The notes beneath the pieces were generated by a model. It was not told the origin of the DNA. It did no database searches and saw only the letters and a list, made by a program, of their open reading frames with translations. Shown here piece after piece: positions 12,201 to 20,138 of a stretch of DNA of 53,213 nucleotides. Source of the stretch: Bacteroidia bacterium (GTDB lineage: Bacteria; Bacteroidota; Bacteroidia; J057; JAIXKT01); assembly GCA_026932145.1 (NCBI GenBank), contig JAIXKT010000012.1, forward strand, positions 11,900 to 65,112. Reading direction: 5' to 3'. Both the position numbers and the translations under genes were made by a program. Each line of letters opens with the position of its first letter. Position 1 is the first letter of the stretch.

Positions 12201-15200
12201 TGCAAAATTTAGCTGATTTTCTTCTAACCAAATATTTTCTGCAGTGTTAATACTTAAATTTGAGGGAGTTAGAGGAATTTCATATTCGTAATAGTTATTC
12301 ACATAATCTGTTCCTAAGCGGATAAAGCAGGTTACATCGCCTCGTTTGTTAAAGTTAGCGGGATAATTTCCATTCAAGTTAGGTTCTGCGTGTATCCACA
12401 TTTTGAGGTGTTTATAATTACGCAAGTCAAAGTTGATATTTTTGAAAACTGCGTTTGCATAGCCATCTTGGAGGCCGCAAACGCTCATTACCAACGATTG
12501 TTCGTTTTGAAGGATGCCGGGAACCGGAGAGTTATACTGTTGCTGGCGGATAATATTTGGCGGGATAACATAACCCAGCGGCACTCTACCGGAGTTTTCT
12601 TCAATATTAACCGTAGCGATATTAAAGTCAGCGGAAACGGAATCTGTAGGGGGAAACACTACATCTTCCGGGCCAATGGTGTTGGTATAACGCCGCCACT
12701 GGGTAGCTACCAACTGAACTTTAGCAAACCGCATGATAGTTTCTTTATCAAAGTTATTTAGATATAGCCGGATAAAGTCTATAGCTTTAAAGTTCTGGAT
12801 TCCATTTATCGGGATGCCGGAACGTAATGGCACTCTAAACTGATACCATTTAACCCGTTTATCTGTATTATTTTCCATCTTTAAGATGGTATCTACCTGA
12901 CTTACAATATAGTTTCTGCCGACCACCAAATCTTCTTTTCGGATACTGATTTCGTAATCATAAAATTGCTCTGCCGAACTTAACGTTCCGTCTGCGTTTA
13001 GGTCTTCTACATCCGGTGTAGTTGTAGCCGAGCGGGTAAATTTATCACCCGGGTTAGCTATGGGTGAGTTTCCTTCTGTGCCGTTGTAGTGTACATAGCG
13101 GGAAATAATATCTGTGCCGGAGGGGTAAGCTGCATCATCTCTAAAAAACACAAAGTCATCAGAGCTTGGGTCATTGTTGATTTTAGCGATACCCACAGCA
13201 TCCGTAACCACAGTTGAGGCTTTGTTTAGATAGTCCTGAAAAAATGTTCTTTCTTTTTCTGAAGAAAGCCCGTCTAAGCCAACGTCCTGAAACTTTCGTG
13301 CACTTGGGTTGTTATCAAAAGATTGGATAGGTAAAGTAGCATCTGAAACGCGCCCCCAAGGAGTTGTCGTTAAGTTTAAATTATTATTATCATCATTTTC
13401 ATTGGTTGGGAGGCCATTTTCAAAGCTCCGGCGGTTATCTGGCAGCACGTCTTCGCTGATTTTTCCCAGATTAAGGTGCATATTTCCACCGGTATTTGAG
13501 GAGTCTTCGGCAAAGGGGTCTAAGAGCCAAAATTCAATAAATTCAAAGTTTGCGGCTTCAAAGTCGGTGTTACCACTGGTTCTGCGCATGATACCAGCCC
13601 AGTTTTCACGAGGATTTATGAAACTGCCTTTTGAATTAATTTTTCCGCCGTCTGTTTGGTAGTTATATGGCCCCCGAACACTTGGAAAATAGTGCAGGTC
13701 TAATGTAGCCAATAAGTTAGTGCCCGGTCCTGGTGTAGATTTGGGGAAAACTTCCTGCGGCGTTATTCGGCGGCTTGCATTTAGGTTCAAGGCAGGTGAG
13801 TTTTTGTCTAAACCAAAATCTTTAGGCTGAGTATAAAAGATAGCATCTATTTGATACCAAGCTAATTTAGAACGGGTAAATCCGGCTGAAGTAGGGTCTG
13901 AGCCGGCCGGCCTTGGTAAATTTGACGGAAAAGAGGCTAACTTCCATAAATTAGCATTGGTAATATCTGAAACATTTTTAGTACCTTCAAAATCATCTAA
14001 GTAGGCAATTCCCTTTTCGTCCCCTGTTTGAATTTGGCGCGGGTGGCCAGGAATCATTTGGGCAAACTCTCCGTTAAATGTAACCTGAGAAGGCTCTTTT
14101 GTGTTTATCAACGGAAGTTTATCTATTATTTTGGTAATGAGCTTAGATTGTTTATTAAAACTTACATCTGCACCCCAGATTGTATTAGAAAGCGGCTCAT
14201 CTCCGATGTTAATCTTGTTGATTAAGGGGCGTTCATTTAGGTGCAATATTGTTGCCCCTAACTTAATGTCTTTGTTAAATTTATAGTCAATTCGGGAGCC
14301 AACCATTGTTTTTTGGTCAATCCCAAATAATGTATTACTTTCATATTTGACTTTTATTTCTTGGCCGGAGTTGATAATTCCTTGATTCAGGATGGTAACT
14401 TTTCCGATATTGTAATCTACGATATAGTCAGATCCTTCTGTTAATTGGATTCCGTTGGCAGTAACTTTGATGGAGCCTTGTGCTATCTGAACGGCATTTA
14501 GCTGGATTTCCGAGCTGGATGCGCCTTGATACGTTCCTTTCATTTTAAAGCGGTTTAGCTGTGGAAAGAACTGGCTTGCATCCACTTGGGTCATGCTGTA
14601 TAATTGTGGATAGGCATATTTAGCCGAATCTGATTCTCTGTTGGTGATAAACTTGTCTATCAAGCCCTTACCAAAAGGCTCTAACTTCGGGAAGATAATT
14701 AACCCTTTTTCGGTAATAACGGTAAGGTTGGGTAAAAAGTCAAAACGGTTATCAGCACCGGCCTCCATATTGTTGGTTAGCCGGTCTAAGCTAAGTACTT
14801 GTATGAGCGGAATGTTTTTGACATCTGAAGTAGGTAAGTAATTTATATCGCCGGCTCCTCCGGTAGATTCGTACCAAACATCTAATACAAAATTATCTTT
14901 ATTTAAGTTGTAGCCTCCGATGCTATAAATATTTTTCATCATCAAATCCCAAGTCGGATACGGTCTGTTGTTAAGAGCCGGGCGGGTAGAAGACGGTTTT
15001 AGCATTTTTAGAAATAATACATTGGTATTATTGGCGTTAGAAGGTTGGTCTATGGAAAACTCCCCTACTCTGAACACAGTAGTATCTCCGGTAACGGTGT
15101 ATTCATAAGCTACATACAGAACGTCATTTTGCTGAAGTTTTGTGTTTAAGGATATGTAGCCAAGTTGTGGGTGGAAGCGATATTCTTGTTCATTAAGGCG

Positions 15201-16523
15201 CTTCATATTTTCGATAAGTTCAAAGTCTTCTCCATTTTTCAGGCCGGAGGCTTCTAAGTTAGCTACTGCATCATTCCGTAAGCGGGCATTTTGAATCGTT
15301 TGATAAATATGGTTAGCGGAGTTATTTGGGTATAGTTTGGTGGGGTTAGCTACTGTTGGGTTCCAAAGAACGCCGCCGTTGGACGTTATATTTTCCCCCA
15401 AATCTACAAAACCTATGGCATTACGGTTGTTTGTTAGAGAAGAGTTTGAGCGGTTTGTAACCCAAACTTCTACTCGGGTTACGTTAATATTTGAGGTAAG
15501 TACGGGAAAATTAGCAGTGGCTCGTTCATAAACGCTTCGGAAATAATGATTTAGGAAAAAGTGGCGGTTTTCGTCATATTCATTTACTTTTTTGGAAAAT
15601 TCTGTTTTTTGGGCACCGCCGGTAGCTGTTACCTCATTGGTTTTTCCGCGTTGCTGAGAGGCAATGCTAGTGATAAATACCGGGCCAAATTGAGCCGCTA
15701 CTTTTACCCCAAAAAGATTTTGCCCTCCGGTAATCAACGACCCGTTTAGCGGTAGGCTCACATTACCGGCTTCTATTTTTTTGATAATGTCATCTTCGCC
15801 GCCCTCATAACCGGTTAAAAAAGTATTCTCAAAATTAAAGTTAGACTTAGTATCCCAATTTGCCCGTAGTTTTAGCTTTTCGCCGATTTGCCCTACTACA
15901 TTTAGCTGAATTTGTTGGTCAAAATTAAAGGTAGAGTTTCGTTGATTTGCCAATGAGTTTGCCGGATTTTGATTTTTATTTATCCGATAGGATAAATCTA
16001 AGAGAACAGATCCGCTGGGTTTTATATCTACTTTTCCGCTGCCGAATATATCCCGAAATAATGCCGAGTTAATATTCAGCTTTGGTATCAATGACTTAGA
16101 AACGGGCGAACCGCTTTGTTGTGCACTTTTTAGCCGGAAGTAGCTGGTGGTCTGCTTCCGTTTGAGCATATCTAAATATTCCTCGCGGGTGATATACGAG
16201 GGTGGCTTTACGTCTATCCCGCCTACGCGCTCATGTACATAATATCCTTTCCCGTCTTCATCTATTTCATAGATAGTTTCTACATTAGAAGGGTTGGGAG
16301 CATATAGAGGCGACTCATGATCTGTGTTGGTTGGGTTTATAGAATTATCTTTCCGCCTAAAAGTTATTCTTTTACGCTTTTCGTTGCTATCTGGGAGAAA
16401 AAAACGATATTCCCTCCGCTGATTGTTGTTTTTTTCTAATATAACTAACTTCTTGTTGGTTTCTTCTTGATGAAACCACGGTGTTAGAATAGAAAAAATA
16501 AAAAGAATTACTGCGTGTAGCAA
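9270..16523 (-). CDS. sprA: T9SS outer-membrane translocon SprA (Sov)
   Basis: SprA is the giant single-chain beta-barrel through which T9SS cargo crosses the outer membrane. It is also needed for gliding in motile relatives. At 2417 residues the length is typical. A short hydrophobic N-terminus (HAVILFIFSILTPWF) fits a signal peptide. The N-terminal part has the SprA landmarks GSVLLDLSYRINKNQNP and LRANWDTKSNFNFENTF. Further on come KSRPALNNRPYP-like strands and many alternating aromatic strands, ending in the barrel-like AFGVQVRFTIR. The start is taken as TTG (16521-16523) because an in-frame TAA lies two codons upstream and no ATG occurs in the first 170 or so codons that would keep the signal. 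Cargo of this system is encoded at 48690-50201. Confidence 0.95.
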   Translation of the reverse strand: MLHAVILFIFSILTPWFHQEETNKKLVILEKNNNQRREYRFFLPDSNEKRKRITFRRKDNSINPTNTDHESPLYAPNPSNVETIYEIDEDGKGYYVHERVGGIDVKPPSYITREEYLDMLKRKQTTSYFRLKSAQQSGSPVSKSLIPKLNINSALFRDIFGSGKVDIKPSGSVLLDLSYRINKNQNPANSLANQRNSTFNFDQQIQLNVVGQIGEKLKLRANWDTKSNFNFENTFLTGYEGGEDDIIKKIEAGNVSLPLNGSLITGGQNLFGVKVAAQFGPVFITSIASQQRGKTNEVTATGGAQKTEFSKKVNEYDENRHFFLNHYFRSVYERATANFPVLTSNINVTRVEVWVTNRSNSSLTNNRNAIGFVDLGENITSNGGVLWNPTVANPTKLYPNNSANHIYQTIQNARLRNDAVANLEASGLKNGEDFELIENMKRLNEQEYRFHPQLGYISLNTKLQQNDVLYVAYEYTVTGDTTVFRVGEFSIDQPSNANNTNVLFLKMLKPSSTRPALNNRPYPTWDLMMKNIYSIGGYNLNKDNFVLDVWYESTGGAGDINYLPTSDVKNIPLIQVLSLDRLTNNMEAGADNRFDFLPNLTVITEKGLIIFPKLEPFGKGLIDKFITNRESDSAKYAYPQLYSMTQVDASQFFPQLNRFKMKGTYQGASSSEIQLNAVQIAQGSIKVTANGIQLTEGSDYIVDYNIGKVTILNQGIINSGQEIKVKYESNTLFGIDQKTMVGSRIDYKFNKDIKLGATILHLNERPLINKINIGDEPLSNTIWGADVSFNKQSKLITKIIDKLPLINTKEPSQVTFNGEFAQMIPGHPRQIQTGDEKGIAYLDDFEGTKNVSDITNANLWKLASFPSNLPRPAGSDPTSAGFTRSKLAWYQIDAIFYTQPKDFGLDKNSPALNLNASRRITPQEVFPKSTPGPGTNLLATLDLHYFPSVRGPYNYQTDGGKINSKGSFINPRENWAGIMRRTSGNTDFEAANFEFIEFWLLDPFAEDSSNTGGNMHLNLGKISEDVLPDNRRSFENGLPTNENDDNNNLNLTTTPWGRVSDATLPIQSFDNNPSARKFQDVGLDGLSSEKERTFFQDYLNKASTVVTDAVGIAKINNDPSSDDFVFFRDDAAYPSGTDIISRYVHYNGTEGNSPIANPGDKFTRSATTTPDVEDLNADGTLSSAEQFYDYEISIRKEDLVVGRNYIVSQVDTILKMENNTDKRVKWYQFRVPLRSGIPINGIQNFKAIDFIRLYLNNFDKETIMRFAKVQLVATQWRRYTNTIGPEDVVFPPTDSVSADFNIATVNIEENSGRVPLGYVIPPNIIRQQQYNSPVPGILQNEQSLVMSVCGLQDGYANAVFKNINFDLRNYKHLKMWIHAEPNLNGNYPANFNKRGDVTCFIRLGTDYVNNYYEYEIPLTPSNLSINTAENIWLEENQLNFALEELNRAKQERNIRMLSYNERYVYVNEKGHKITVLGNPQLNNVKTILIGIRNPKNDGLPVCLEAWINELRVTDFDEFPGWAANARLNLKLADLAQVTVAAARSTPGFGGIEKRLNERSRENMTRYDLTVSSNLGKLLPKKIGLELPIYYAVGERWTDPQYNPLDPDIKMVTRLEAARDEHDRDSTRRAAQDYTSNRSFSLNNARKIKTNSKAKPHLWDVENLALTLSYSEIFSHNSTTAYRLNTQHLASIAYNYSFTPKNYQPFKGKKAKTNLITAFNFYLFPKTISVKLDGNRMFEQNQMRPTANGIIITPTFVQNFTLNRTYSLRWDITKSLGFTFNATNTGRVDEPRGLINSPEKKDTLYRNILSFGRDEANGKYRQINFGRTLNYNQTIQATYRLPFDKVKPLNWISSNVTYNAAFTWQTAALQNQNFGNTISNSRGIQATGQMNFAQFYKKFKKVEAFLKPTPKKNIISKADSSRKEGDDTYIALRGFAKEVVRLIFSVQSADLSYNRTETTILPGYLPQTDNFGLDFRFRDSLGLNRPFTMAPGIGFILGDQKDIRRKAAEAGWITRDTLLTSKYTTTFNEQITGRLSMNVFKGFKIDFNVNRSNSKNYSELFAWDNAKQDFNSFNQVATGTFSSSFLAIGTAWESNTNNESKAFLAFAENRREISRRLALANPNQPLLSYTGETNRGYFNGYNATSQDVLIPAFLAAYGGKKAGSVSLSPFSGIPMPNWTVTFNGLNLSESFKDVFSAITFTHSYRSTYSTNFIYNLRSRANLGDKFSQQTYVVDSAGRSITGSTVQLVNFEPIYNIQTVTISEQFAPILGVNLTMKNGIGATVDLKKDRNLTFNVGALQLAETKNTELTLNLSWRKDKFLFPINLFGKEFEIKNAITTRFEVTLRNSKNQNRRLDSTAPPDFTGGNFGLIIKPSIDYMVSTQLTVRVYYEFNRNKPVMSNSFPTTFSAFGVQVRFTIR

Positions 16524-16570
16524 GATTATTTTAGAATAGAATTAGCTGAGAGAACTCCCCAATAAGCCGG

Positions 16571-16578
16571 CAAAAATA
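16571..16578 (-). promoter_or_regulatory. Candidate sprA promoter -7 element (TATTTTTG)
   Basis: The minus-strand TATTTTTG matches TAnnTTTG about 47 bases before the sprA TTG start. A TTG at 16604-16606 is rather far upstream for a -33 element, so support is moderate. Confidence 0.4.
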
Positions 16579-16832
16579 AGGAATATCTAAAATACTTTTG
16601 TATCAATCCTTGAATTGTACTTTTGAAAACGGGTTAAATTACTGGTTTTTGCAAAATTATAGTTCGGTTTTCGGTTAAATAGTAAGTTTCAAAACGGACT
16701 CAAGCTGTGTACATTAATCTATTTCACCAAAAGTATGATTTTTGTATTTCTCTGAAATCACTTTGTTTGTTTTTCAAATGGCTGTATTCTGAGTGGGATT
16801 TTGGACAAAGCGAAACTCGCACATTACAGTAA

Positions 16833-16851
16833 GTGGTTTCTTAAAAACCAC
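16833..16851 (-). terminator. Hairpin downstream of the response regulator gene
   Basis: GTGGTTT, a five-base loop, AAACCAC. It lies 17 bases past the stop of the last gene in the AAA-hpt-yhhN-kinase-regulator run. On the minus strand only a weak T-rich stretch follows, so termination strength is uncertain. Confidence 0.45.
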
Positions 16852-16868
16852 AAAATCCCCTTAGGTAG

Positions 16869-17252
16869 TTATGGCAGATTCAGTACTCTTTTAATTGAAT
16901 TAGCAATTTGTTCCGGGCTGGCCGGTTTGGTTATATACTCTTGAATACCAATTTCTTTGGCAAATTGGGTAGAATAATCGTCCGTTTGGGCAGAAATAAT
17001 CACTATTGGAATTTTTATATCTTCAATAATGTATTTTGCTGTTTCTAAGCCATTTAGCCTTCCTTCGAGGTTAATGTCCATAATAACGACATCGCAATAG
17101 TTGGATGAAAACCACGAAAGTGCTTTTTCTCCGCGGGATACAGTTCCTACAACGTTAAAGCCGAATTCCTCCAAAGACTCTTTAATGTCTAAGGCGATAA
17201 TGCGGTTATCTTCTACTATTAGAACTTTTATATTTTTATTTTGGATGTCCAT
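16869..17252 (-). CDS. Single-domain response regulator (receiver only)
   Basis: A 127-residue CheY-like receiver with no output domain. Phosphoacceptor Asp59 is in VVIMDINLEG, the acidic pair Glu15-Asp16 in LIVEDNR, Ser88 in VIISAQT takes the Thr/Ser switch position, and Lys109 is in YITKPAS. All catalytic residues are present. The gene overlaps the 3' end of the upstream sensor kinase by 17 bases in another frame, which implies translational coupling and a cognate pair. With no DNA-binding domain, it probably passes phosphate to, or binds, another protein. The target cannot be read from the sequence. Confidence 0.92.
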   Translation of the reverse strand: MDIQNKNIKVLIVEDNRIIALDIKESLEEFGFNVVGTVSRGEKALSWFSSNYCDVVIMDINLEGRLNGLETAKYIIEDIKIPIVIISAQTDDYSTQFAKEIGIQEYITKPASPEQIANSIKRVLNLP

Positions 17253-18960
17253 CGGCTAAAAACAGTGCTAAATTAGAAAAATTAAGAATAACTTTACATC
17301 CTTTTTCAAAATTCCATGTAATTTCTCCTTCTAACTCACTTGTTAAAAGTTCAATAAAACTAATTCCAAATCCTTTTCGGGTAGGAGTTCCCTGTTGCGA
17401 GCTTTCTCCATTATCTGAATAGGTAAAAGCGGCAGAATCTTCTTTAATATCAAACAAAAGTTGTATTAATAAGTTACCTGAAGTCTTAATATTATGTTTA
17501 ACAGAATTTGTAATCAGCTCATTCACAATTAGTCCAAGGTACATTGCTCCATTTGGCAGAATATTAATATCCGGAAGATTATTCTCAATTTGAATATCTT
17601 TCTTTCCCATTGAGTTCATAACTTCGTTCCCAATATGATTAAGGTACTCATGTAAATTTACACTTTTGTTATTTAGTTTGAATAAATCTTCATAGAGGAC
17701 TCCCATCGTTAAAATTCTATTTTGAAGATTTTGGGCAAAATTTAGGGCATCCTGATTCTTGAGCTGGCGCATTTCCATTCTATTCAAGCTGGATAAAATC
17801 TGTAAATTATTTTTAACTCTATGCTGCAACTCTTTGAATAGTAGTAAGTTTTTTTCTTGCTCTTTTTTTAGCTCTTTATTCTTAGCTAAAACCTCCTTGT
17901 TTAATTTTCTTTCTTTCAGAAAGTTTATGGTGATAATAGAACCGGATATAAATAGGATAGCAAGTACAATTCCAAGCATCAGGAGCATTGCCTGTTTTAC
18001 TCGGAGGTCAGCTTCTTGCTCTAACATTTTCATCTCACTCGTTTTTAGCTGATATTGCGCTTCTAAGTCCTTAATTCTCTTCATGTAATCCTGTGATGAA
18101 ATTTTGTATTCCGCTTCACTTCGCTTTTGAGCCATTTTTAAGGCTTTTGGATAATTTCCTAAACTTTCATAGCATGATTCCGCAATATTGCTAAAATGAG
18201 CTGTTTTTGAGTAGCTTTCTTGAACCTCTTCTTGATCAAGCATACAGAGAACAAGCTCTAAGGCAGGTCTATAATCTTTCTTTTTAGTCCAAATTTCAAT
18301 TTGGGCATCAATTAGCTCTAATTCTAAGGTTTTGGCTAAATCATCGTCTGAGCAGGTAAATATTTTTCTTTGTGCAATACCCATATAATAGTCTGCACTA
18401 TCTGGTTTATTAATGTTGAGATAAGCAGAAATTATTCTGGGATAAATAGGTAGCGATATATTGTCTAAGGATAAAGAATCTGCTATCTTTAAAGCCTTCT
18501 TAAAAACCGCTATAGATTGTTCGGTTTTTTTAAACTTATGAATAATAACTCCTTTTACGATTAAGCATCTAATCAGATGTGTCGGTAAATTACAGCTATA
18601 GGCTTTTTTTTCAGCGCTTTGAATAATTATAAGGGCGGTATCTAAATCATTTTGGGCTTTGTTTATGGTTTCATACAAAATTGCTAATCTTCTAAGGGAG
18701 ATGACTTCTTCTGCGCAGTTTTTAAATAGCACAGCTTTATCATGATGTTCAAAAACCAACGTAAATGCTTTTGCATAGCCATCCATATCGCCTTTGCTGT
18801 AGTATTTACTAAACATCATTTCATAAGAATGCCAGTCCGGCTCTGTGGATTTTGATAAAATAAACTGAGCTTGTATCGTCTTGGCAGATAAGCTCAGAAT
18901 AATCGTAAAAAAAATCAGTTTGAATACTTGGTCGTAAGTACGCCCCGAACAATTAACCAT
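17236..18960 (-). CDS. TPR sensor histidine kinase, HisKA_2 type
   Basis: Layout of the product (numbering from the longest frame, start 19002): N-terminal hydrophobic signal-like segment (about 26-45, ending QAQ), a TPR-like helical repeat region (about 55-300), a short coiled coil, a membrane helix (339-361), a second coiled coil, the HisKA_2 motif ELQHRVKNNLQ with phosphoacceptor His394, and an ATPase domain with N-box NELITNSVKHN (Asn494) and G1 box YSDNG. HisKA_2 kinases are usually stress or light sensors. A periplasmic TPR region suggests protein or peptide sensing. The start is uncertain: the ATG at 18958-18960 overlaps yhhN by 46 bases, and the frame extends to 19002. The paired regulator lies downstream. 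Confidence 0.88.
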   Translation of the reverse strand: MVNCSGRTYDQVFKLIFFTIILSLSAKTIQAQFILSKSTEPDWHSYEMMFSKYYSKGDMDGYAKAFTLVFEHHDKAVLFKNCAEEVISLRRLAILYETINKAQNDLDTALIIIQSAEKKAYSCNLPTHLIRCLIVKGVIIHKFKKTEQSIAVFKKALKIADSLSLDNISLPIYPRIISAYLNINKPDSADYYMGIAQRKIFTCSDDDLAKTLELELIDAQIEIWTKKKDYRPALELVLCMLDQEEVQESYSKTAHFSNIAESCYESLGNYPKALKMAQKRSEAEYKISSQDYMKRIKDLEAQYQLKTSEMKMLEQEADLRVKQAMLLMLGIVLAILFISGSIITINFLKERKLNKEVLAKNKELKKEQEKNLLLFKELQHRVKNNLQILSSLNRMEMRQLKNQDALNFAQNLQNRILTMGVLYEDLFKLNNKSVNLHEYLNHIGNEVMNSMGKKDIQIENNLPDINILPNGAMYLGLIVNELITNSVKHNIKTSGNLLIQLLFDIKEDSAAFTYSDNGESSQQGTPTRKGFGISFIELLTSELEGEITWNFEKGCKVILNFSNLALFLADGHPK

Positions 18961-19604
18961 TGTGCCAGCAAATAAAAACCCATAACGAACAAGCGGCTCC
19001 AAGCAAAGCTATTTACAAAAAGTGCCCAAGCCAGAATATAATCAGAAACCACAAAAAAGAATGCCCCCAGCAAGCCACTTAAAAAACTATAATTCAAGTG
19101 ATGCACCAAAGCCATAGAAAACATTATGGAAATGACTAATACATAAGATATTACAGGGATTTTTATATCAATAACATGTGGTACAATGGTATAAACAGCA
19201 ATTAAGAATAGAATAACTCCCGGTAGAAAATGCAAGCTATTCCAAGATATTTTGGGCATACTTTTAAAAAAGGCATGAGAATACGCTATATGAGCCATCA
19301 AAAAAGCAAAAAGACCTAAGGCAAAAATCCGAAATGGGGGCATTAAAAGTACATCCCCAGCCCAAGAAAGAAGTAAGCCGGCTAATAACGACCAATCTGC
19401 TGATTGAAAATTAGGAACTAAGCTTTTGTAAAAACCCATTGCTAAAACGGGCATTACCAAAGGCTTTGTCAGTAACCGAAGTTGATAGCCAAATTCATTA
19501 TCAAACTCTAATAAAATTTCCGCAAAAATTTCTAAGAAACAAACTACTGCATAAACCCAAGTCCACCGATTAAAAACCGATTTTTCATATCTGGCTTGGC
19601 CCAT
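18915..19604 (-). CDS. YhhN/TMEM86 family membrane protein (lysoplasmalogenase-like)
   Basis: A 229-residue polytopic membrane protein with about seven to eight hydrophobic segments. Family motifs are TKPLVMPVLAMG, LLLSWAGDVLLM, FLMAHIAYSHAF and FFVVSDYILAWALF, with the conserved acidic residues in helices. Eukaryotic TMEM86B and a Legionella homologue hydrolyse lysoplasmalogen. The substrate here is unknown. The start overlaps the end of hpt by 20 bases and the 3' end overlaps the kinase gene, so it is embedded in the operon. The function inferred from family is membrane lipid turnover; the physical link to a membrane-bound kinase is suggestive only. Confidence 0.85.
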   Translation of the reverse strand: MGQARYEKSVFNRWTWVYAVVCFLEIFAEILLEFDNEFGYQLRLLTKPLVMPVLAMGFYKSLVPNFQSADWSLLAGLLLSWAGDVLLMPPFRIFALGLFAFLMAHIAYSHAFFKSMPKISWNSLHFLPGVILFLIAVYTIVPHVIDIKIPVISYVLVISIMFSMALVHHLNYSFLSGLLGAFFFVVSDYILAWALFVNSFAWSRLFVMGFYLLAQWLIVRGVLTTKYSN

Positions 19605-20133
19605 CTAATTGATAAATATCTGATAAATAGCGACCTTGTTCAGCATAATCCATACCGTATCCAACGACAAACAAATCAGAGATTTCAAACCCAGCCCAAT
19701 CCGGTTTATGGATACCCCGAAACGCACTCGGCTTAAATAACAAAGAGGCAATTCGCATAGATGCCGGCTGCATATCCTGTAATTGGTAGTGCAGCACATC
19801 TAAGGTTAAACCGGTATCCACAACGTCCTCAATAACAATAACTTCCCTGTTTTTTATTTCAGGCTGAATGGGAAAGTTGGTAATAACTTCATTTTGCGAA
19901 GCCATTCCAGAACCATATGAAGATAGTTTTGCAAAACGAACTTCATACGGAAAAGTCAACTTCACAAATAAGTCACTAAAAAAACGATAGGCTCCGGTTA
20001 ATACCGGAATTAAAACAGGAATAGTTTGGCTATCTGTATATTGTTGATTTAGCTCTCGGGCAAATTCAGCTATACGGCTATCTATCTGATTATGAGTGAA
20101 TAAAATCTTAAACTGTTTATCTTTAATCTGCAT
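19585..20133 (-). CDS. hpt: Hypoxanthine phosphoribosyltransferase
   Basis: Converts hypoxanthine or guanine plus PRPP to IMP or GMP in purine salvage. The 182-residue product has PVLTGAYRFFSDL (43-55), the SSYGSG loop (71-76), PRPP-binding signature VIVIEDVVDTGLT (98-110), and a C-terminal DLFVVGYGMDYAEQGRYL, all typical of bacterial HPRT. It starts five bases after the AAA+ gene and overlaps yhhN by 20 bases, so it is co-transcribed with both. No anomalies. Confidence 0.94.
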   Translation of the reverse strand: MQIKDKQFKILFTHNQIDSRIAEFARELNQQYTDSQTIPVLIPVLTGAYRFFSDLFVKLTFPYEVRFAKLSSYGSGMASQNEVITNFPIQPEIKNREVIVIEDVVDTGLTLDVLHYQLQDMQPASMRIASLLFKPSAFRGIHKPDWAGFEISDLFVVGYGMDYAEQGRYLSDIYQLDGPSQI

Positions 20134-20138
20134 AACTA

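Larger units (their letters stand above)
16524..16868. other. 345-bp spacer between sprA and the response regulator gene
   Basis: No credible coding frame, tRNA or known RNA was seen. It holds the candidate sprA promoter, a hairpin next to the response regulator stop, and AT-rich sequence in which GGTTAAAT occurs twice (around 16632 and 16672). The meaning of that short repeat is unknown. Confidence 0.5.

Noticed and set aside
13360-13410. Long AT-rich TTATTATTATCATCATTTTC run in sprA as a possible slippage site
   Set aside because: It is in frame, encodes a run of Asp and Asn residues, and no frame change results.
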